Source: Catellatospora bangladeshensis (GTDB taxonomy: Bacteria > Actinomycetota > Actinomycetes > Mycobacteriales > Micromonosporaceae). Taken from it: a stretch of DNA of 50,162 nt. Positions 26,909-36,937 of the stretch are shown piece after piece; positions within the stretch are counted from its first letter, which is position 1; every line of letters starts with the position of its first letter. The notes under the pieces were generated by a model. The model searched no databases, was not told the origin of the DNA, and saw only the letters and a list, made by a program, of their open reading frames with translations. The DNA is taken from positions 1-50,162 of the forward strand of contig NZ_BONF01000062.1 of assembly GCF_016862575.1 (NCBI RefSeq), read 5' to 3'. A program made the position numbers and the translations under genes.

Positions 26909-29074
26909 ATGAGCACTGTGTGGCGGGAGCGGCTGCGGGCGGACGTGCCGGCCTCCCTGGTGGTGGTGCTGGTGGCGCTGCCGCTGTCGTTGGGCATCGC
27001 GGTCGCGTCCGGTGCGCCGGTCCTGGCGGGACTGATCAGCGCCGTGGTCGGCGGGGTCGTGGCGGGCGCGCTGGGCGGGTCGGCGGTGCAGGTCAGCGGC
27101 CCGGCGGCCGGGCTGACCCTGATCGTGGCGCAGACCGTGGCGACCTTCGGCTGGCGCGGGGCGTGCGCCATCACGATGGCGGCCGGGCTGCTCCAGCTGC
27201 TGCTGGGCGCGGCCCGGGTGGCGCGGGCCGCGCTGGCCGTCTCCCCGGCGATCATGCACGGCATGCTGGCCGGGGTGGGCGTCGTGATCGTCCTGTCCCA
27301 GCTGCACGTGCTGCTCGGCGACGCGCCGCAGGCCTCCGCGCTGGCGAACCTGCGCGCGCTGCCCGGCGAACTGCTGCACAACCACACCCCGGCCGTGTTC
27401 ATCGGCGTGCTGACGCTGGCCGTGCTGTGGGGCTGGCAGATGCTGCCGCGGGTCTCCACCTACGTCCCGGCGCCGCTGGCGGCCGTGGTCATCGGCACCG
27501 CCGTCGCCGCGTTCACCGGCTGGGAGCTGCGGCGCGTCGACATCCCCGACGACCTGCTCGCGTTCGATGCCGGGCCGCTGTGGCCGGACGCGACCGCGCC
27601 CACGATCCTCGCGGCGGTCGGCGCGGTCGCGCTGGTCGCGAGCGTCGAGTCGCTGCTGTGCGCGGTGGCCGTGGACCGGATGCACGACGGCCCGCGCGTC
27701 AATCTGGACCGGGAGCTGGCCGGGCAGGGCGCGGCCAACGTGGTCGCCGGAGCGCTGGGCGGGCTGCCGGTGGCGGGTGTCATCGTGCGGTCCACCACCA
27801 ACGTGCGGGCCGGGGCGCGGTCGCGGCTGTCCGCGGTGCTGCACGGCGTGTGGATCCTGGCGCTGGTGCTGGCCGCCGCGCCGGTCATCGAGCTGATCCC
27901 GCTGCCCGCGCTGGCCGCGCTGCTGGTCTACACCGGCGTGAAGATGGTCAACCTGACCCACGCCCAGCAGGTCCACCAGCACCGGGAGATGCCGGTCTAC
28001 GTGCTCACCCTGGTCGCGGTGGTGGTGCTCGGGCTGTTCGAGGGCGTGCTGGTCGGCATGGTCTGCGCGCTGCTGCTGTCGGTCTGGCGGCTCACCCACG
28101 CCACCGTGCGGGCGTACCACGACGAGCACGGCTGGCACGTCGCCATCGAGGGCTCGCTCACCTTCCTCGCCGTACCGAAGCTGACCCGGGCGCTGGCCGA
28201 GGTCCCGGCGGGCACGCCGGTCGCGGTCGAGCTGAACGCCGACTTCATGGACCACGCCGCGGTCACCGCGCTACACGACTGGCGCACCGGCCACGAGCGC
28301 GGCGGCGGCACCGTCGAGGTGCACGAGCTGCACCACCACTGGTACGCCGAGGCGATCACCGGCCAGCGCCCACCGGCCCGCAAGGTGCACCCCACCGCCT
28401 GGCTGCTGCCCCGCATGCACCGCGCCGTCCCCTCCGGCGCCCGCGAGCGCCTGACCCGCGGCGCCCGCCTGTTCCACCGCCACGGCGCCCGCCGCGTCGG
28501 CCCCCTGCTCGCCGAGCTGGCCCGCACCGGCCAGCAACCCACCCAGCTCTTCATCACCTGCGCCGACTCCCGCATCGTGCCCAGCCTCATCACCGCCACC
28601 GGCCCCGGCGACCTGTTCACCGTCCGCAACGTCGGCAACCTGGTCCCCCGCCACGGCGACGACCACGACGGCAGCGTCCACGCCGCCGTCGACTTCGCCC
28701 TCCAGGTCCTCCAGGTCCGCACCATCACCGTCTGCGGCCACTCCGGCTGCGGCGCCCTAGCCGCCCTCCTCCGCCCCGACCCCCACCCCACCCCCATGCC
28801 CCACCTGCGCCGCTGGCTCCACCACGCCCAGCCCAGCCTGCACCGCACCGACCCCCACCCCACCTCCCCCGGCGACCACCTAACCCGCCTCTGCCAGCAA
28901 AACGTGATCCAGCAACTCGACCACCTGATGACCTACCCACCCGTCGCCGAGCGAGTCCACGACGGCCGCCTCGACCTCGTCGGCATGTACTTCGACATCG
29001 CCGCCAGCCAAATCCACCTCCTCGACCCCCACCACCACACCTTCACCCCCGTCTCCTCCCCCACCCCCCACTGA
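26909..29074 (+). CDS. SulP (SLC26) transporter fused to a beta-carbonic anhydrase
   Basis: About 721 residues. The N-terminal half is SulP: VPASLVVVLVALPLSLGIAVASGAPVLAGLISAVVGGVVAGALGGSAVQVSGPAAGLTLIVAQT, followed by about ten hydrophobic helices and a cytoplasmic STAS-like part (VAIEGSLTFLAVPKLTRAL...VELNADFMDHAAVTAL). The C-terminal 220 residues are a beta-carbonic anhydrase with zinc ligands in FITCADSRIVPS and TVCGHSGCGALAALL. The fusion implies coupled bicarbonate uptake and CO2/HCO3- interconversion. AGAGGGGG lies 10 nt before the ATG. Beyond about 28400 the coding strand becomes extremely C-rich and G-poor without a break in the frame. Confidence 0.95.
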   Translation: MSTVWRERLRADVPASLVVVLVALPLSLGIAVASGAPVLAGLISAVVGGVVAGALGGSAVQVSGPAAGLTLIVAQTVATFGWRGACAITMAAGLLQLLLGAARVARAALAVSPAIMHGMLAGVGVVIVLSQLHVLLGDAPQASALANLRALPGELLHNHTPAVFIGVLTLAVLWGWQMLPRVSTYVPAPLAAVVIGTAVAAFTGWELRRVDIPDDLLAFDAGPLWPDATAPTILAAVGAVALVASVESLLCAVAVDRMHDGPRVNLDRELAGQGAANVVAGALGGLPVAGVIVRSTTNVRAGARSRLSAVLHGVWILALVLAAAPVIELIPLPALAALLVYTGVKMVNLTHAQQVHQHREMPVYVLTLVAVVVLGLFEGVLVGMVCALLLSVWRLTHATVRAYHDEHGWHVAIEGSLTFLAVPKLTRALAEVPAGTPVAVELNADFMDHAAVTALHDWRTGHERGGGTVEVHELHHHWYAEAITGQRPPARKVHPTAWLLPRMHRAVPSGARERLTRGARLFHRHGARRVGPLLAELARTGQQPTQLFITCADSRIVPSLITATGPGDLFTVRNVGNLVPRHGDDHDGSVHAAVDFALQVLQVRTITVCGHSGCGALAALLRPDPHPTPMPHLRRWLHHAQPSLHRTDPHPTSPGDHLTRLCQQNVIQQLDHLMTYPPVAERVHDGRLDLVGMYFDIAASQIHLLDPHHHTFTPVSSPTPH

Positions 29075-29093
29075 CCCGCCCCTCTCCCGCGCC

Positions 29094-29160
29094 GATCTTG
29101 CGTGGACTGTGGGTGCGACACGCACCTTTCGGGCTTATCCCACACAGTTCACGCAAGATC
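29094..29160. repeat. Type A 67-bp palindromic element, copy A2
   Basis: GATCTTGCGTGGACTGTGGG at the left and CACACAGTTCACGCAAGATC at the right, 67 bp between outer GATCs, with the inner GTGCG-ACA-CGCAC hairpin. It lies between two convergent genes and its right end is translated as the end of the LysR gene. Confidence 0.88.
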
Positions 29161-30063
29161 GACGTGATCTTCAGGGCGGGCGGCGGCGAGGAGCGCGGCG
29201 GCGAAGGCGGCGGCGGGGGTGCCGGTGGCGTCGGGGGTACGCAGGGCGGCGTAGACGTTGCGGGTCGGGGGGTCGCGCAGCTCGCGGACCGCGATGTCCG
29301 GGCGCAGCGCGGGGACCAGCAGGCCGGGCACCAGCGTGACGCCGAACCCGGCCGCCACGAACGCCTGCTTGCCCAGCCAGCCGCCGCACTCGATGTCGAT
29401 GCGTGGGGTGAACCCGGCCCGCCCGCACGCGCTGACCAGCATCGCGGCCGCCCCCGCGTAGTCCTCGACCCACGTGTCACCGGCCAGTTCGGACAGGTCG
29501 ACGACGTCACGTCCGGCCAGCCGGTGCCCGGCCGGCAGCGCCGCGTACAGCGGGTCGTCGCGCAGGTGGAGCAGGCGTACGCCGTCGTGCGGGGGCAGGC
29601 CGGGCGGGTAGTCGGTGACCACGGCCAGGCCGAGTTCGCCGTCGAGCAGGCGGGGCAGCAGCTGCGGGGTGACGCCCGCCGCGAAGACGACCCGGGCCTG
29701 CGGGAACGCGGCGGTGTACGCGGTCAGCGCGCGCGGCATCAGATCCGCGGTGACCGTCGGCACCGCCCCGACGCGCAGCGGCACGGACTGGAGCCCGCCC
29801 GCGGCGGCCACCTCCTCGGCGGCCCGCTCGGCCCGGGACAGGATCACGGCCGCGTGGCCCAGCAGCACGTCCCCGGCGGGCGTGGGGCGTACGCCGCGCG
29901 CGTGCCGCCGCAGCAGCGGGCTCTTGAGCTGCGCCTCCAGCACGGCGATCTGCCGGGACACGGCCGACTGGGTGTAGCCGAGGGCCTGCGCCGCGGCGCT
30001 GATCGAGCCGAGCCGGCACACCTCATGAAACGAACGGAGCGCGGTGAGATCCACGGCGGCCAT
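29149..30063 (-). CDS. LysR-family transcriptional regulator
   Basis: A 304-residue LTTR. N-terminal HTH: VDLTALRSFHEVCRLGSISAAAQALGYTQSAVSRQIAVLEAQLKSPLLRR; the co-inducer domain starts at LRVGAVPTVTADLMPRALTAY. The ATG at 30063 gives the standard start just before the HTH; the frame stays open to 30087. The final residues HVDLA and the TGA stop fall inside type A element A2. It is divergent from a RidA-like and an HIBADH-like gene, the most likely targets. Confidence 0.93.
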   Translation of the reverse strand: MAAVDLTALRSFHEVCRLGSISAAAQALGYTQSAVSRQIAVLEAQLKSPLLRRHARGVRPTPAGDVLLGHAAVILSRAERAAEEVAAAGGLQSVPLRVGAVPTVTADLMPRALTAYTAAFPQARVVFAAGVTPQLLPRLLDGELGLAVVTDYPPGLPPHDGVRLLHLRDDPLYAALPAGHRLAGRDVVDLSELAGDTWVEDYAGAAAMLVSACGRAGFTPRIDIECGGWLGKQAFVAAGFGVTLVPGLLVPALRPDIAVRELRDPPTRNVYAALRTPDATGTPAAAFAAALLAAARPEDHVDLA

Positions 30064-30169
30064 GCTAGCTGCGGCTATGACGGACACGCATGGCTCGCAT
30101 CGCGATCATGCGCTGGTGCGATGGCCACGCTCGGGACAGGATGGTCGGGAACCCGAGGACAGGAGAGAC

Positions 30170-30577
30170 ATGCCGCACGTCGTACGCGTCCGCGCCCCCG
30201 AAGGCGTGGCGCAGGCCCCCGGTTACAGCCACACCGTCTGGGGCACCGGCCGGATCGTCGCGATCGCCGGTCAGGTCGCCATGGACGAGCAGGGTCAACT
30301 GGTCGGGCCGGGCGACCCCGCCGCGCAGGCCCGCCAGGTGTTCGAGAACCTGCGCCGCTGCCTGGCCGCCGCCGGGGCGACCTTCGCCGATGTGATCAAG
30401 CTGAACTACTACGTGGTCGACATCGGCCACCTGCCCGCGGTCCGCGCCGCGCGGGACGCGGCCATCCCCGCCGACCAGCTGCCCGCGAGCACGGCGGTGC
30501 AGGTGGTGGCGCTGTTCGACCCCGGTTACCTGATGGAGGTCGAGGCGTGGGCGGTCGTGCCGGAGGACCGGGCATGA
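30170..30577 (+). CDS. RidA/YjgF-family protein lacking the canonical Arg
   Basis: A 135-residue single-domain Rid protein: GVAQAPGYSHTVWGTGRIVAIAGQVAMDEQGQLVGPGD and VFENLRRCLAAAGATFADVIKLNYYVVDIGHLPAVRAARD. Canonical RidA has an Arg in the motif ARSCVEVARLP that binds the imine substrate's carboxylate; here the same place reads ASTAVQVVAL, so it should not be a canonical enamine/imine deaminase. AGGAGAG precedes the ATG. It is followed with an ATGA overlap by an NAD(P)-dependent dehydrogenase and divergent from LysR. Confidence 0.9.
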   Translation: MPHVVRVRAPEGVAQAPGYSHTVWGTGRIVAIAGQVAMDEQGQLVGPGDPAAQARQVFENLRRCLAAAGATFADVIKLNYYVVDIGHLPAVRAARDAAIPADQLPASTAVQVVALFDPGYLMEVEAWAVVPEDRA

Positions 30578-31425
30578 CGCGCGTCGCGGTGTGCGGGCTG
30601 GGCCGGATGGGCACGGCCATGGCGCAGACGCTGCTCGCGGCCGGATACCCCGTCACGGTGTGGAACCGCACCCCGGCGGCCGCGGCGGACCTGGCCGGGC
30701 AGGGCGCGGTCCCGGCGCCGAGCGCGGCGGAGGCCGCCGCCGGGGCGGAGACCGTGGTGCTGATGCTGTTCGACGGCGCCGCCTGCGCCCAGGTGCTGTC
30801 CGGACCGGACGGGGTGCTCGCCGGTGCCGCGCCGGGCACCCTGGCGATCAACCTGAGCACGATCGGGCCGGAGGAGTCCACGGCCCTCGGCGCGCAGGCC
30901 CGCGCGGCTGGGCTGCGCTACGTCGAGGCGCCGGTGCTGGGGTCGGTGCCCGCGGTGCGGGCCGGTTCGCTGAACATCCTGGCCGGTGGCACGGCCGAGG
31001 ATGTCGCCGCGGCCACGCCCGTGCTGTCGGTCTGGGGGAAGCCACGCCACACCGGAGACGTGGGTACGGCCACCGCCCTGAAACTCGTGGCGAACCTCGC
31101 GCTGGGCGTCGTCGCGGCCGGCATGCGCGACGCGGTCCGCCTCGGCGAGGACTTCGGCCTGCCCCGCGAACTGGTGCTGGACACCCTCGCCGTGGGCGCG
31201 TTCGAGCGCATCGCGGGCCGCAGCCGCGAGCGCCTCGGCGCCGACGACTACGACGGCGCCCCGTTCACCCTCGGCGCGCTGGCCAAGGACCTCGATCTCG
31301 CCCTGTCCCGCGCCCGCCGCCCACTCCCGGTCGCGGCCGCCGCCCGGGACACCGCGCGGGACGGGGTCACGCACGGCGACGCCGACTCCGACATCGCCGC
31401 GCTCGCCCGCACCACCGTCCGCTGA
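30574..31425 (+). CDS. NAD(P)-dependent beta-hydroxyacid dehydrogenase-like (HIBADH/6PGDH family)
   Basis: A 283-residue protein: Rossmann motif VAVCGLGRMGTAMAQTLLAAGYPVTVWNR, substrate-binding YVEAPVLGSVPAVRAGSLNILAGG and catalytic Lys in TALKLVANLALGVV. This group includes 3-hydroxyisobutyrate dehydrogenase, tartronate semialdehyde reductase and imine reductases; the specific reaction is not resolved. The ATG overlaps the RidA stop (ATGA) with GGAGG upstream. Rid plus dehydrogenase under a divergent LysR suggests a small catabolic unit. Confidence 0.9.
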   Translation: MTRVAVCGLGRMGTAMAQTLLAAGYPVTVWNRTPAAAADLAGQGAVPAPSAAEAAAGAETVVLMLFDGAACAQVLSGPDGVLAGAAPGTLAINLSTIGPEESTALGAQARAAGLRYVEAPVLGSVPAVRAGSLNILAGGTAEDVAAATPVLSVWGKPRHTGDVGTATALKLVANLALGVVAAGMRDAVRLGEDFGLPRELVLDTLAVGAFERIAGRSRERLGADDYDGAPFTLGALAKDLDLALSRARRPLPVAAAARDTARDGVTHGDADSDIAALARTTVR

Positions 31426-31533
31426 GGCGGTAGGGGCGGGGCGAGTCGCGGTTCATGTCGGCGCGGCCGCCCTTCGGGTACGCCGCCCAGAGCACTTGGT
31501 GCTCACGGGTGGTTCCTCTCGGACGGTGCGGGA

Positions 31534-32064
31534 TCAGGCGCGGGTGTAGGTCAGGTTGAGCACGCCGGTCTTGAAGGTCTCGGACCTCACCAGCGTCAGC
31601 GGGACGGTCTCGCCCTCGTCGAACAGTCGCTCGCCGTGCCCGACCCAGATCGGGTGCACCATCAGGTGCAGCTCGTCGAGCAGCCCGGCCCGCAGCAGCG
31701 AGCGCACCAGGACGAGGCTGCCGGTGATGCCGATGGTGCCGTCGCCCGGCTCCTCCTTGAGCGCGCGGACCCCGTCGAGGTCACGCACGATGGTGCTGTT
31801 CTGCCAGGTGGCCTCCTGCAGCGTGGTGGACACGACGACCTTGCGCGCGTTGTTCATCTGCGCGGCCATCTCGTCCTCGCTGTTCGGCCAGTACGCCGCG
31901 AAGCCCTCGTAGGTGGTGCGGCCGAGCAGGGTGACCTCGGCGTCGGACATGAGCGCGCCGACGGCGGCGCCCATCTCGTCGTTGAAGTACGGGAAGTGCC
32001 ACGTCTCCGGCGCCTCGGCGACGCCGTCCAGCGACAGGAAGATGCCCGCGACGATCTTGCGCAT
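31534..32064 (-). CDS. Dihydrofolate reductase-family protein (RibD C-terminal-like)
   Basis: A 176-residue protein with VAGIFLSLDGVAEAPETWHFPYFN, LLGRTTYEGFAAYWP, KVVVSTTL and GITGSLVLVRSLLRAGLLDELHLMVHPIWVGHGERLF, the signature set of the RibD_C/YwjB group of NADPH-dependent reductases. It is unlikely to be the housekeeping DHFR. GAGGAG precedes the ATG by 6 nt. Confidence 0.93.
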   Translation of the reverse strand: MRKIVAGIFLSLDGVAEAPETWHFPYFNDEMGAAVGALMSDAEVTLLGRTTYEGFAAYWPNSEDEMAAQMNNARKVVVSTTLQEATWQNSTIVRDLDGVRALKEEPGDGTIGITGSLVLVRSLLRAGLLDELHLMVHPIWVGHGERLFDEGETVPLTLVRSETFKTGVLNLTYTRA

Positions 32065-32584
32065 GATGACTCCTCTGGGTCGTCCCGCGCCCTGCCTCGG
32101 TGGCTTGGCGTCGGTCTCACCCGGTCAGACGAGCGGCCCCGCCGGAACTCATCGGTCCCCCGAGAAAAAACTTGTCGGTGGAAGTGCGGGCCGCCGCGGC
32201 GATGAGTACAACGGGCAGGAGCCGTCTGATGTACGGGGGCACCGCGGGTGCTCCGTGGAGGAGGCGGCGGTGGGCGCGCACGGTCGGGAGTCGTACACGG
32301 TGCTGGTCCTCGGCCCCGTGGTGGGCGCGGGCGACCTCGCCGGACTGTGCGCGCTGGTGGACGAGGCCGCCCGGGGCACGCCCGACGGGGACCTGCTCGT
32401 GGTGCTGTGCGACGTCAGCGCGCTGACCCGCACCGACCTCGCGACGCTGGACGTGCTCGGCCGGCTGCGCCTGCACGCCGTACGGGCCGGGGGCACGCTG
32501 CGGCTGTGGCGGGCCGGCCCCCGGCTGCGGCTGCTGCTGGAGCTGACCGGGCTGCGCGCGGTGCTCCCGTCGCACCCGGACGGG

Positions 32585-33571
<987 letters not shown>

Positions 33572-33578
33572 GTTCCGC

Positions 33579-33624
33579 AACCTACACCCGCGCTCCGACA
33601 CGGAACCGCATCCGCCACTAACGT
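33579..33624. promoter_or_regulatory. Back-to-back leaderless promoters of the ECF sigma and GH95 genes
   Basis: Minus strand: TAGGTT (33579-33584 on +, read as AACCTA) 7 nt before the sigma GTG at 33571. Plus strand: TAACGT (33619-33624) 6 nt before the GH95 GTG at 33631, with CCGACA at 33595-33600 as a poor -35. The 59-nt intergenic region must hold both promoters. Confidence 0.45.
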
Positions 33625-33630
33625 GTGCGC

Positions 33631-35997
33631 GTGATCTGGTACGGCACACCGGCCTCGGACTGGGAACGCGAAGCGCTGCCGATCGGCAACGGAGCCATGG
33701 GCGCGATGGTGTTCGGCGGGGTGGGCGGCGAGCGGCTGCAGTTCAACGAGAAGACGCTGTGGACCGGCGGTCCCGGCGCCGACGGCCACCGCCACGGCGA
33801 CTGGGCCGGACCCCGGCCGGACGCCCTGGCCACGGCGCGCGCCCGGATCGACGCCGCCGGGCGGCTGGCCAACGACGAGGCGGTGGCGCTGCTGGGCGAG
33901 CCGCGGCGCGGCTTCGGCGCGTACCAGAACTTCGGCGACCTGCTCCTCGACCTGCCCCACGGCGACGCCGCCACCGGCTACCGCCGCGAACTCGACCTGG
34001 CCGACGCGCTCGCCCGCGTCCGCTACGAGCTCGACGGCGTCACCTACACCCGGGAGTACTTCGCCAGCCACCCGGCCGGCGTGATCGCCGGACGGCTCTG
34101 GGCCGACCGGCCGGGCCTCCTGTCGCTGACCGTGCGGATCGCGCCCGCCCAGAACGGAGCCCACCTGACAACGGAAAGGAGGGGCACCTTCTTATCGTTT
34201 TCCGAGGTAGAAGGTGCCCTTCCTAACCAGGGTCGGCTCACGGTGCGCGGTGCGCTGGCGGACAACGGTCTGCGCTACGAAGCCCGGGTGGGCGTGCTCG
34301 CCGAGGGCGGCGAGCTGACCTGCGAAGGTGACCGGATCAGCGTCACCGGCGCCGACAGCGTGGTGTTCGTGCTGGCCGCGGGCACCGACTACGCCGACGT
34401 GTACCCGCACTACCGGGGCGCCGACCCGCACGCGCGGGTGTCCGCCGCGGTCGAGGCCGCCGCCGCGCGTGGCTACGCCGAGCTGCGCGACGAGCACGTC
34501 GCCGACCACCGGGCGCTGTACGGCCGGTGCCGCCTCGACCTCGGCGGCACGCCGCCGGACCTGCCCACCGACCGGCTGCTCGCGCGGGGCGGGCCGGGGC
34601 TCGCCGAGCTGCTCTTCGGGTACGGCCGCTACCTGCTCATCGCGTCGTCACGGCCCGGCTCGCTGCCCGCGAACCTGCAGGGCGTGTGGAACAACTCGAA
34701 CCTGCCGCCCTGGTGCGGCGACTACCACGTCAACATCAACCTGCAGATGAACTACTGGCTCGCCGAGACCACCAACCTCGCCGAGACGGCCGGGCCGCTG
34801 TTCGCGTTCATCGACGCGCTGCGCCCGCCGGGCCGGGCCACCGCACGGCTGATGTTCGGCAGCGACGGCTGGGTGGTGCACAACGAGACGACCCCGTACG
34901 GCTTCACCGGCGTGCACGACTGGCCGACGGCGTTCTGGTTCCCCGAGGGCGCGGCGTGGCTCTGCCAGCACCTGTACGAGCACTACCTGTTCAGCCTCGA
35001 CGAGGAGTTCCTGCGGGCGCGGGCGTATCCGGTGCTGCGCGAGGCGGCCGAGTTCTGGCTGGCCAACCTGCATACCGACCCTGACGGCAGCCTGGTCGCC
35101 TCGCCCAGCTTCTCGCCCGAGCACGGCGAGCACGTCGCCGGGGCGGCCATGTCCCAGCAGATCATCGGTGACCTGCTCACCAACACCCTCGACGCGGCGC
35201 GGAACCTGGACACCGACCCGGAGCTGCGAGAACGGCTGGAGTGGACGATCGAGCGGCTCGATCCCGGGCTGCGGGTCGGGTCGTGGGGGCAGCTGCAGGA
35301 GTGGCGGGCCGACCTCGACGACCCCGCCGATGAGCACCGGCACGTGTCCCACCTGTTCGCGCTGCACCCCGGGCGCCGCATCGGACGGCTCGGGCCGGGC
35401 GGGGACGGCGCGCCGGCCGGCGACGAGGCGCGGCTGGTCGAGGCGGCGCGGGTGTCGCTGGCCGCGCGCGGCGACGGCGGCACGGGCTGGAGCAAGGCGT
35501 GGAAGGTCTGCTTCTGGGCACGGCTCGGCGACGGCGACCGGGCCTACCGGCTGCTGAGCGAGCAGCTGCGGCACAGCACGCTGCCTAATCTGTTCTGCGA
35601 CCACCCGCCGTTCCAGATCGACGGCAACTTCGGCGCGACCGCCGGCATCGCCGAGATGCTGTTGCAGAGCCACCGGTACGGCGTGATCGAGGTACTGCCC
35701 GCGCTGCCCGCCGCCTGGCCGGACGGCTCGGTCACCGGCCTGCGCGCCCGCGGCGACGTCACCGTCGACCTCACCTGGCACGACGGTCAGGCCACCGACG
35801 TCGTCCTCACCACCGGCCGGGCGGGCACCGTGACCGTGCGCACCACACTCGCCCAGGTCACCGATCTCACCACCGGCGCGCCGATCCCCGCCCACCGCGA
35901 CGGCCTCCACCTGACCTTCCCCACCTCACCCGGTCATCGCTACCACCTCGCCACCGCCCCGGGGTCCGCCTCCACCGGGCGTACCCTCCCTGCTTGA
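33631..35997 (+). CDS. GH95-family glycoside hydrolase (alpha-L-fucosidase-like) with an in-frame repeat insertion
   Basis: About 788 residues, normal for GH95. The N-terminal beta-sandwich starts [29 protein letters not shown]; the catalytic barrel has [17 protein letters not shown] (activating Asn pair), [10 protein letters not shown] (acid Glu) and [16 protein letters not shown] (Asp). Family members hydrolyse terminal alpha-1,2-fucose or galactose. There is no signal peptide, so the enzyme would be cytoplasmic, acting on imported oligosaccharides. Residues about 181-201 (from [10 protein letters not shown]) are encoded by type C element C4, between NGAHLT and GRLTVRG, where the family normally continues directly. 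The TGA stop is the first base of element B3 plus one. GTG at 33625 is an alternative start. Confidence 0.93.
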   Translation: MIWYGTPASDWEREALPIGNGAMGAMVFGGVGGERLQFNEKTLWTGGPGADGHRHGDWAGPRPDALATARARIDAAGRLANDEAVALLGEPRRGFGAYQNFGDLLLDLPHGDAATGYRRELDLADALARVRYELDGVTYTREYFASHPAGVIAGRLWADRPGLLSLTVRIAPAQNGAHLTTERRGTFLSFSEVEGALPNQGRLTVRGALADNGLRYEARVGVLAEGGELTCEGDRISVTGADSVVFVLAAGTDYADVYPHYRGADPHARVSAAVEAAAARGYAELRDEHVADHRALYGRCRLDLGGTPPDLPTDRLLARGGPGLAELLFGYGRYLLIASSRPGSLPANLQGVWNNSNLPPWCGDYHVNINLQMNYWLAETTNLAETAGPLFAFIDALRPPGRATARLMFGSDGWVVHNETTPYGFTGVHDWPTAFWFPEGAAWLCQHLYEHYLFSLDEEFLRARAYPVLREAAEFWLANLHTDPDGSLVASPSFSPEHGEHVAGAAMSQQIIGDLLTNTLDAARNLDTDPELRERLEWTIERLDPGLRVGSWGQLQEWRADLDDPADEHRHVSHLFALHPGRRIGRLGPGGDGAPAGDEARLVEAARVSLAARGDGGTGWSKAWKVCFWARLGDGDRAYRLLSEQLRHSTLPNLFCDHPPFQIDGNFGATAGIAEMLLQSHRYGVIEVLPALPAAWPDGSVTGLRARGDVTVDLTWHDGQATDVVLTTGRAGTVTVRTTLAQVTDLTTGAPIPAHRDGLHLTFPTSPGHRYHLATAPGSASTGRTLPA
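34177..34224. repeat. Type C element, copy C4, in frame inside GH95
   Basis: AGGAGGGGCACCTTC (34177-34191) and GAAGGTGCCCTTCCT (34210-34224) with one mismatch; 48 bp, a multiple of three. It is translated without stop as [16 protein letters not shown]. The reading frame is the one that copy C3 uses in the S41 gene (RKGTFLTLSV). Confidence 0.93.
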
Positions 35998-36056
35998 TCA
36001 CGGTCTCGTGGCAGAACCTGAGGCGTGGCCTCACTTTCTGACACGAGACGGCGATC
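35996..36056. repeat. Type B 61-bp palindromic element, copy B3
   Basis: From GATCACGGTCTCGTGGCAGAA to TTCTGACACGAGACGGCGATC; 18 of 21 arm positions pair. The GH95 stop TGA (35995-35997) overlaps its first two bases. Confidence 0.9.
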
Positions 36057-36126
36057 TTCCTTCCAGCGCAACCACAGCGTGGCGGCACCCCGGTATTCCC
36101 CCTCCGCCGACGTATCCTTCGGGGCG

Positions 36127-36807
36127 ATGGACAGCCGTGAGATCTGCACCGACCGCCGCCTCGCCGACTTCCTCGTCGCCTACCTGGGCGCGTGGCCGGA
36201 CGAGGAGGGACTGACCGTCGTCGGCAGTGACGAGCGGACCCGCCCCGGCTGGGACGGCACCGTACGTGACGTCGTCGGCGTGGCCACCCCCACCGGCGGC
36301 GTGCTCTCCGTGCGGCCGTCTGTCGCCGATGCGGTACGCGCTGCCGTGCCGACCTGGGCCGACGTGCCCGCCCGGCTGCCCGCCGCGCTGGACCGGCCCG
36401 ACGCGGTCGTGTTCTCCGGCGTGTTCCGCTGGACCATGGACCCGGCCGCGCTGCCGGACGTGGGGGAGTGGGTGCCCGCCCTGGACCCGCGGGTGCCGCA
36501 GTGGCTGCACCCGTTCGGCGGCCAGGTGCTGGTCAGGTTCGACGAGGACGGCCGGTACGCCGCCGGGGTCGGCATCAAGCGCCACAACAGCGCGGGCATG
36601 GAGATCTCGGTCGGCACCGAGGAGGCGCACCGCGGGCGCGGCCTGGCCACCGCGCTGGTCGCCCAGGCCGCCCGCTGGATCATCGCGGCCGGCGCCGTGC
36701 CGATCTACCTGCACGACCCGGCGAACATCGCCTCCGACCGCACCGCCCGCAGCGCGGGCTTCCCCGACCTCGGCTGGCGCATCATCGGCGTCGGCACTCC
36801 TCGCTGA
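36127..36807 (+). CDS. GNAT-family N-acetyltransferase
   Basis: A 226-residue protein with a C-terminal GNAT fold: DGRYAAGVGIKRHNSAGMEISVGTEEAHRGRGLATALVAQAARWIIAAGAVPIYLHDPANIASDRTARSAGF. RGRGLA is the acetyl-CoA P-loop. The N-terminal 100 residues are a second, degenerate domain. The substrate is unknown. No ribosome binding site; TATCCT (36113-36118) lies 8 nt before the ATG. Confidence 0.88.
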   Translation: MDSREICTDRRLADFLVAYLGAWPDEEGLTVVGSDERTRPGWDGTVRDVVGVATPTGGVLSVRPSVADAVRAAVPTWADVPARLPAALDRPDAVVFSGVFRWTMDPAALPDVGEWVPALDPRVPQWLHPFGGQVLVRFDEDGRYAAGVGIKRHNSAGMEISVGTEEAHRGRGLATALVAQAARWIIAAGAVPIYLHDPANIASDRTARSAGFPDLGWRIIGVGTPR

Positions 36808-36937
36808 CCCACGGCGGTCCTGAGCACACCCGGGCCGGTGTCCGGGGTCGTCCGGATGTGGACACGGCACGTGACCGGCCGCACACGATCCGATGTGATC
36901 GGCGGGTCCAGCCATCCGGCAGCGAAGGAAGCACCGC

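Noticed and set aside
26830-31425. A 1,531-codon open frame over SulP, LysR, Rid and HIBADH genes
   Set aside because: Only its last part (from 30574) is a real gene; the rest is an out-of-frame or antisense artefact of high GC.
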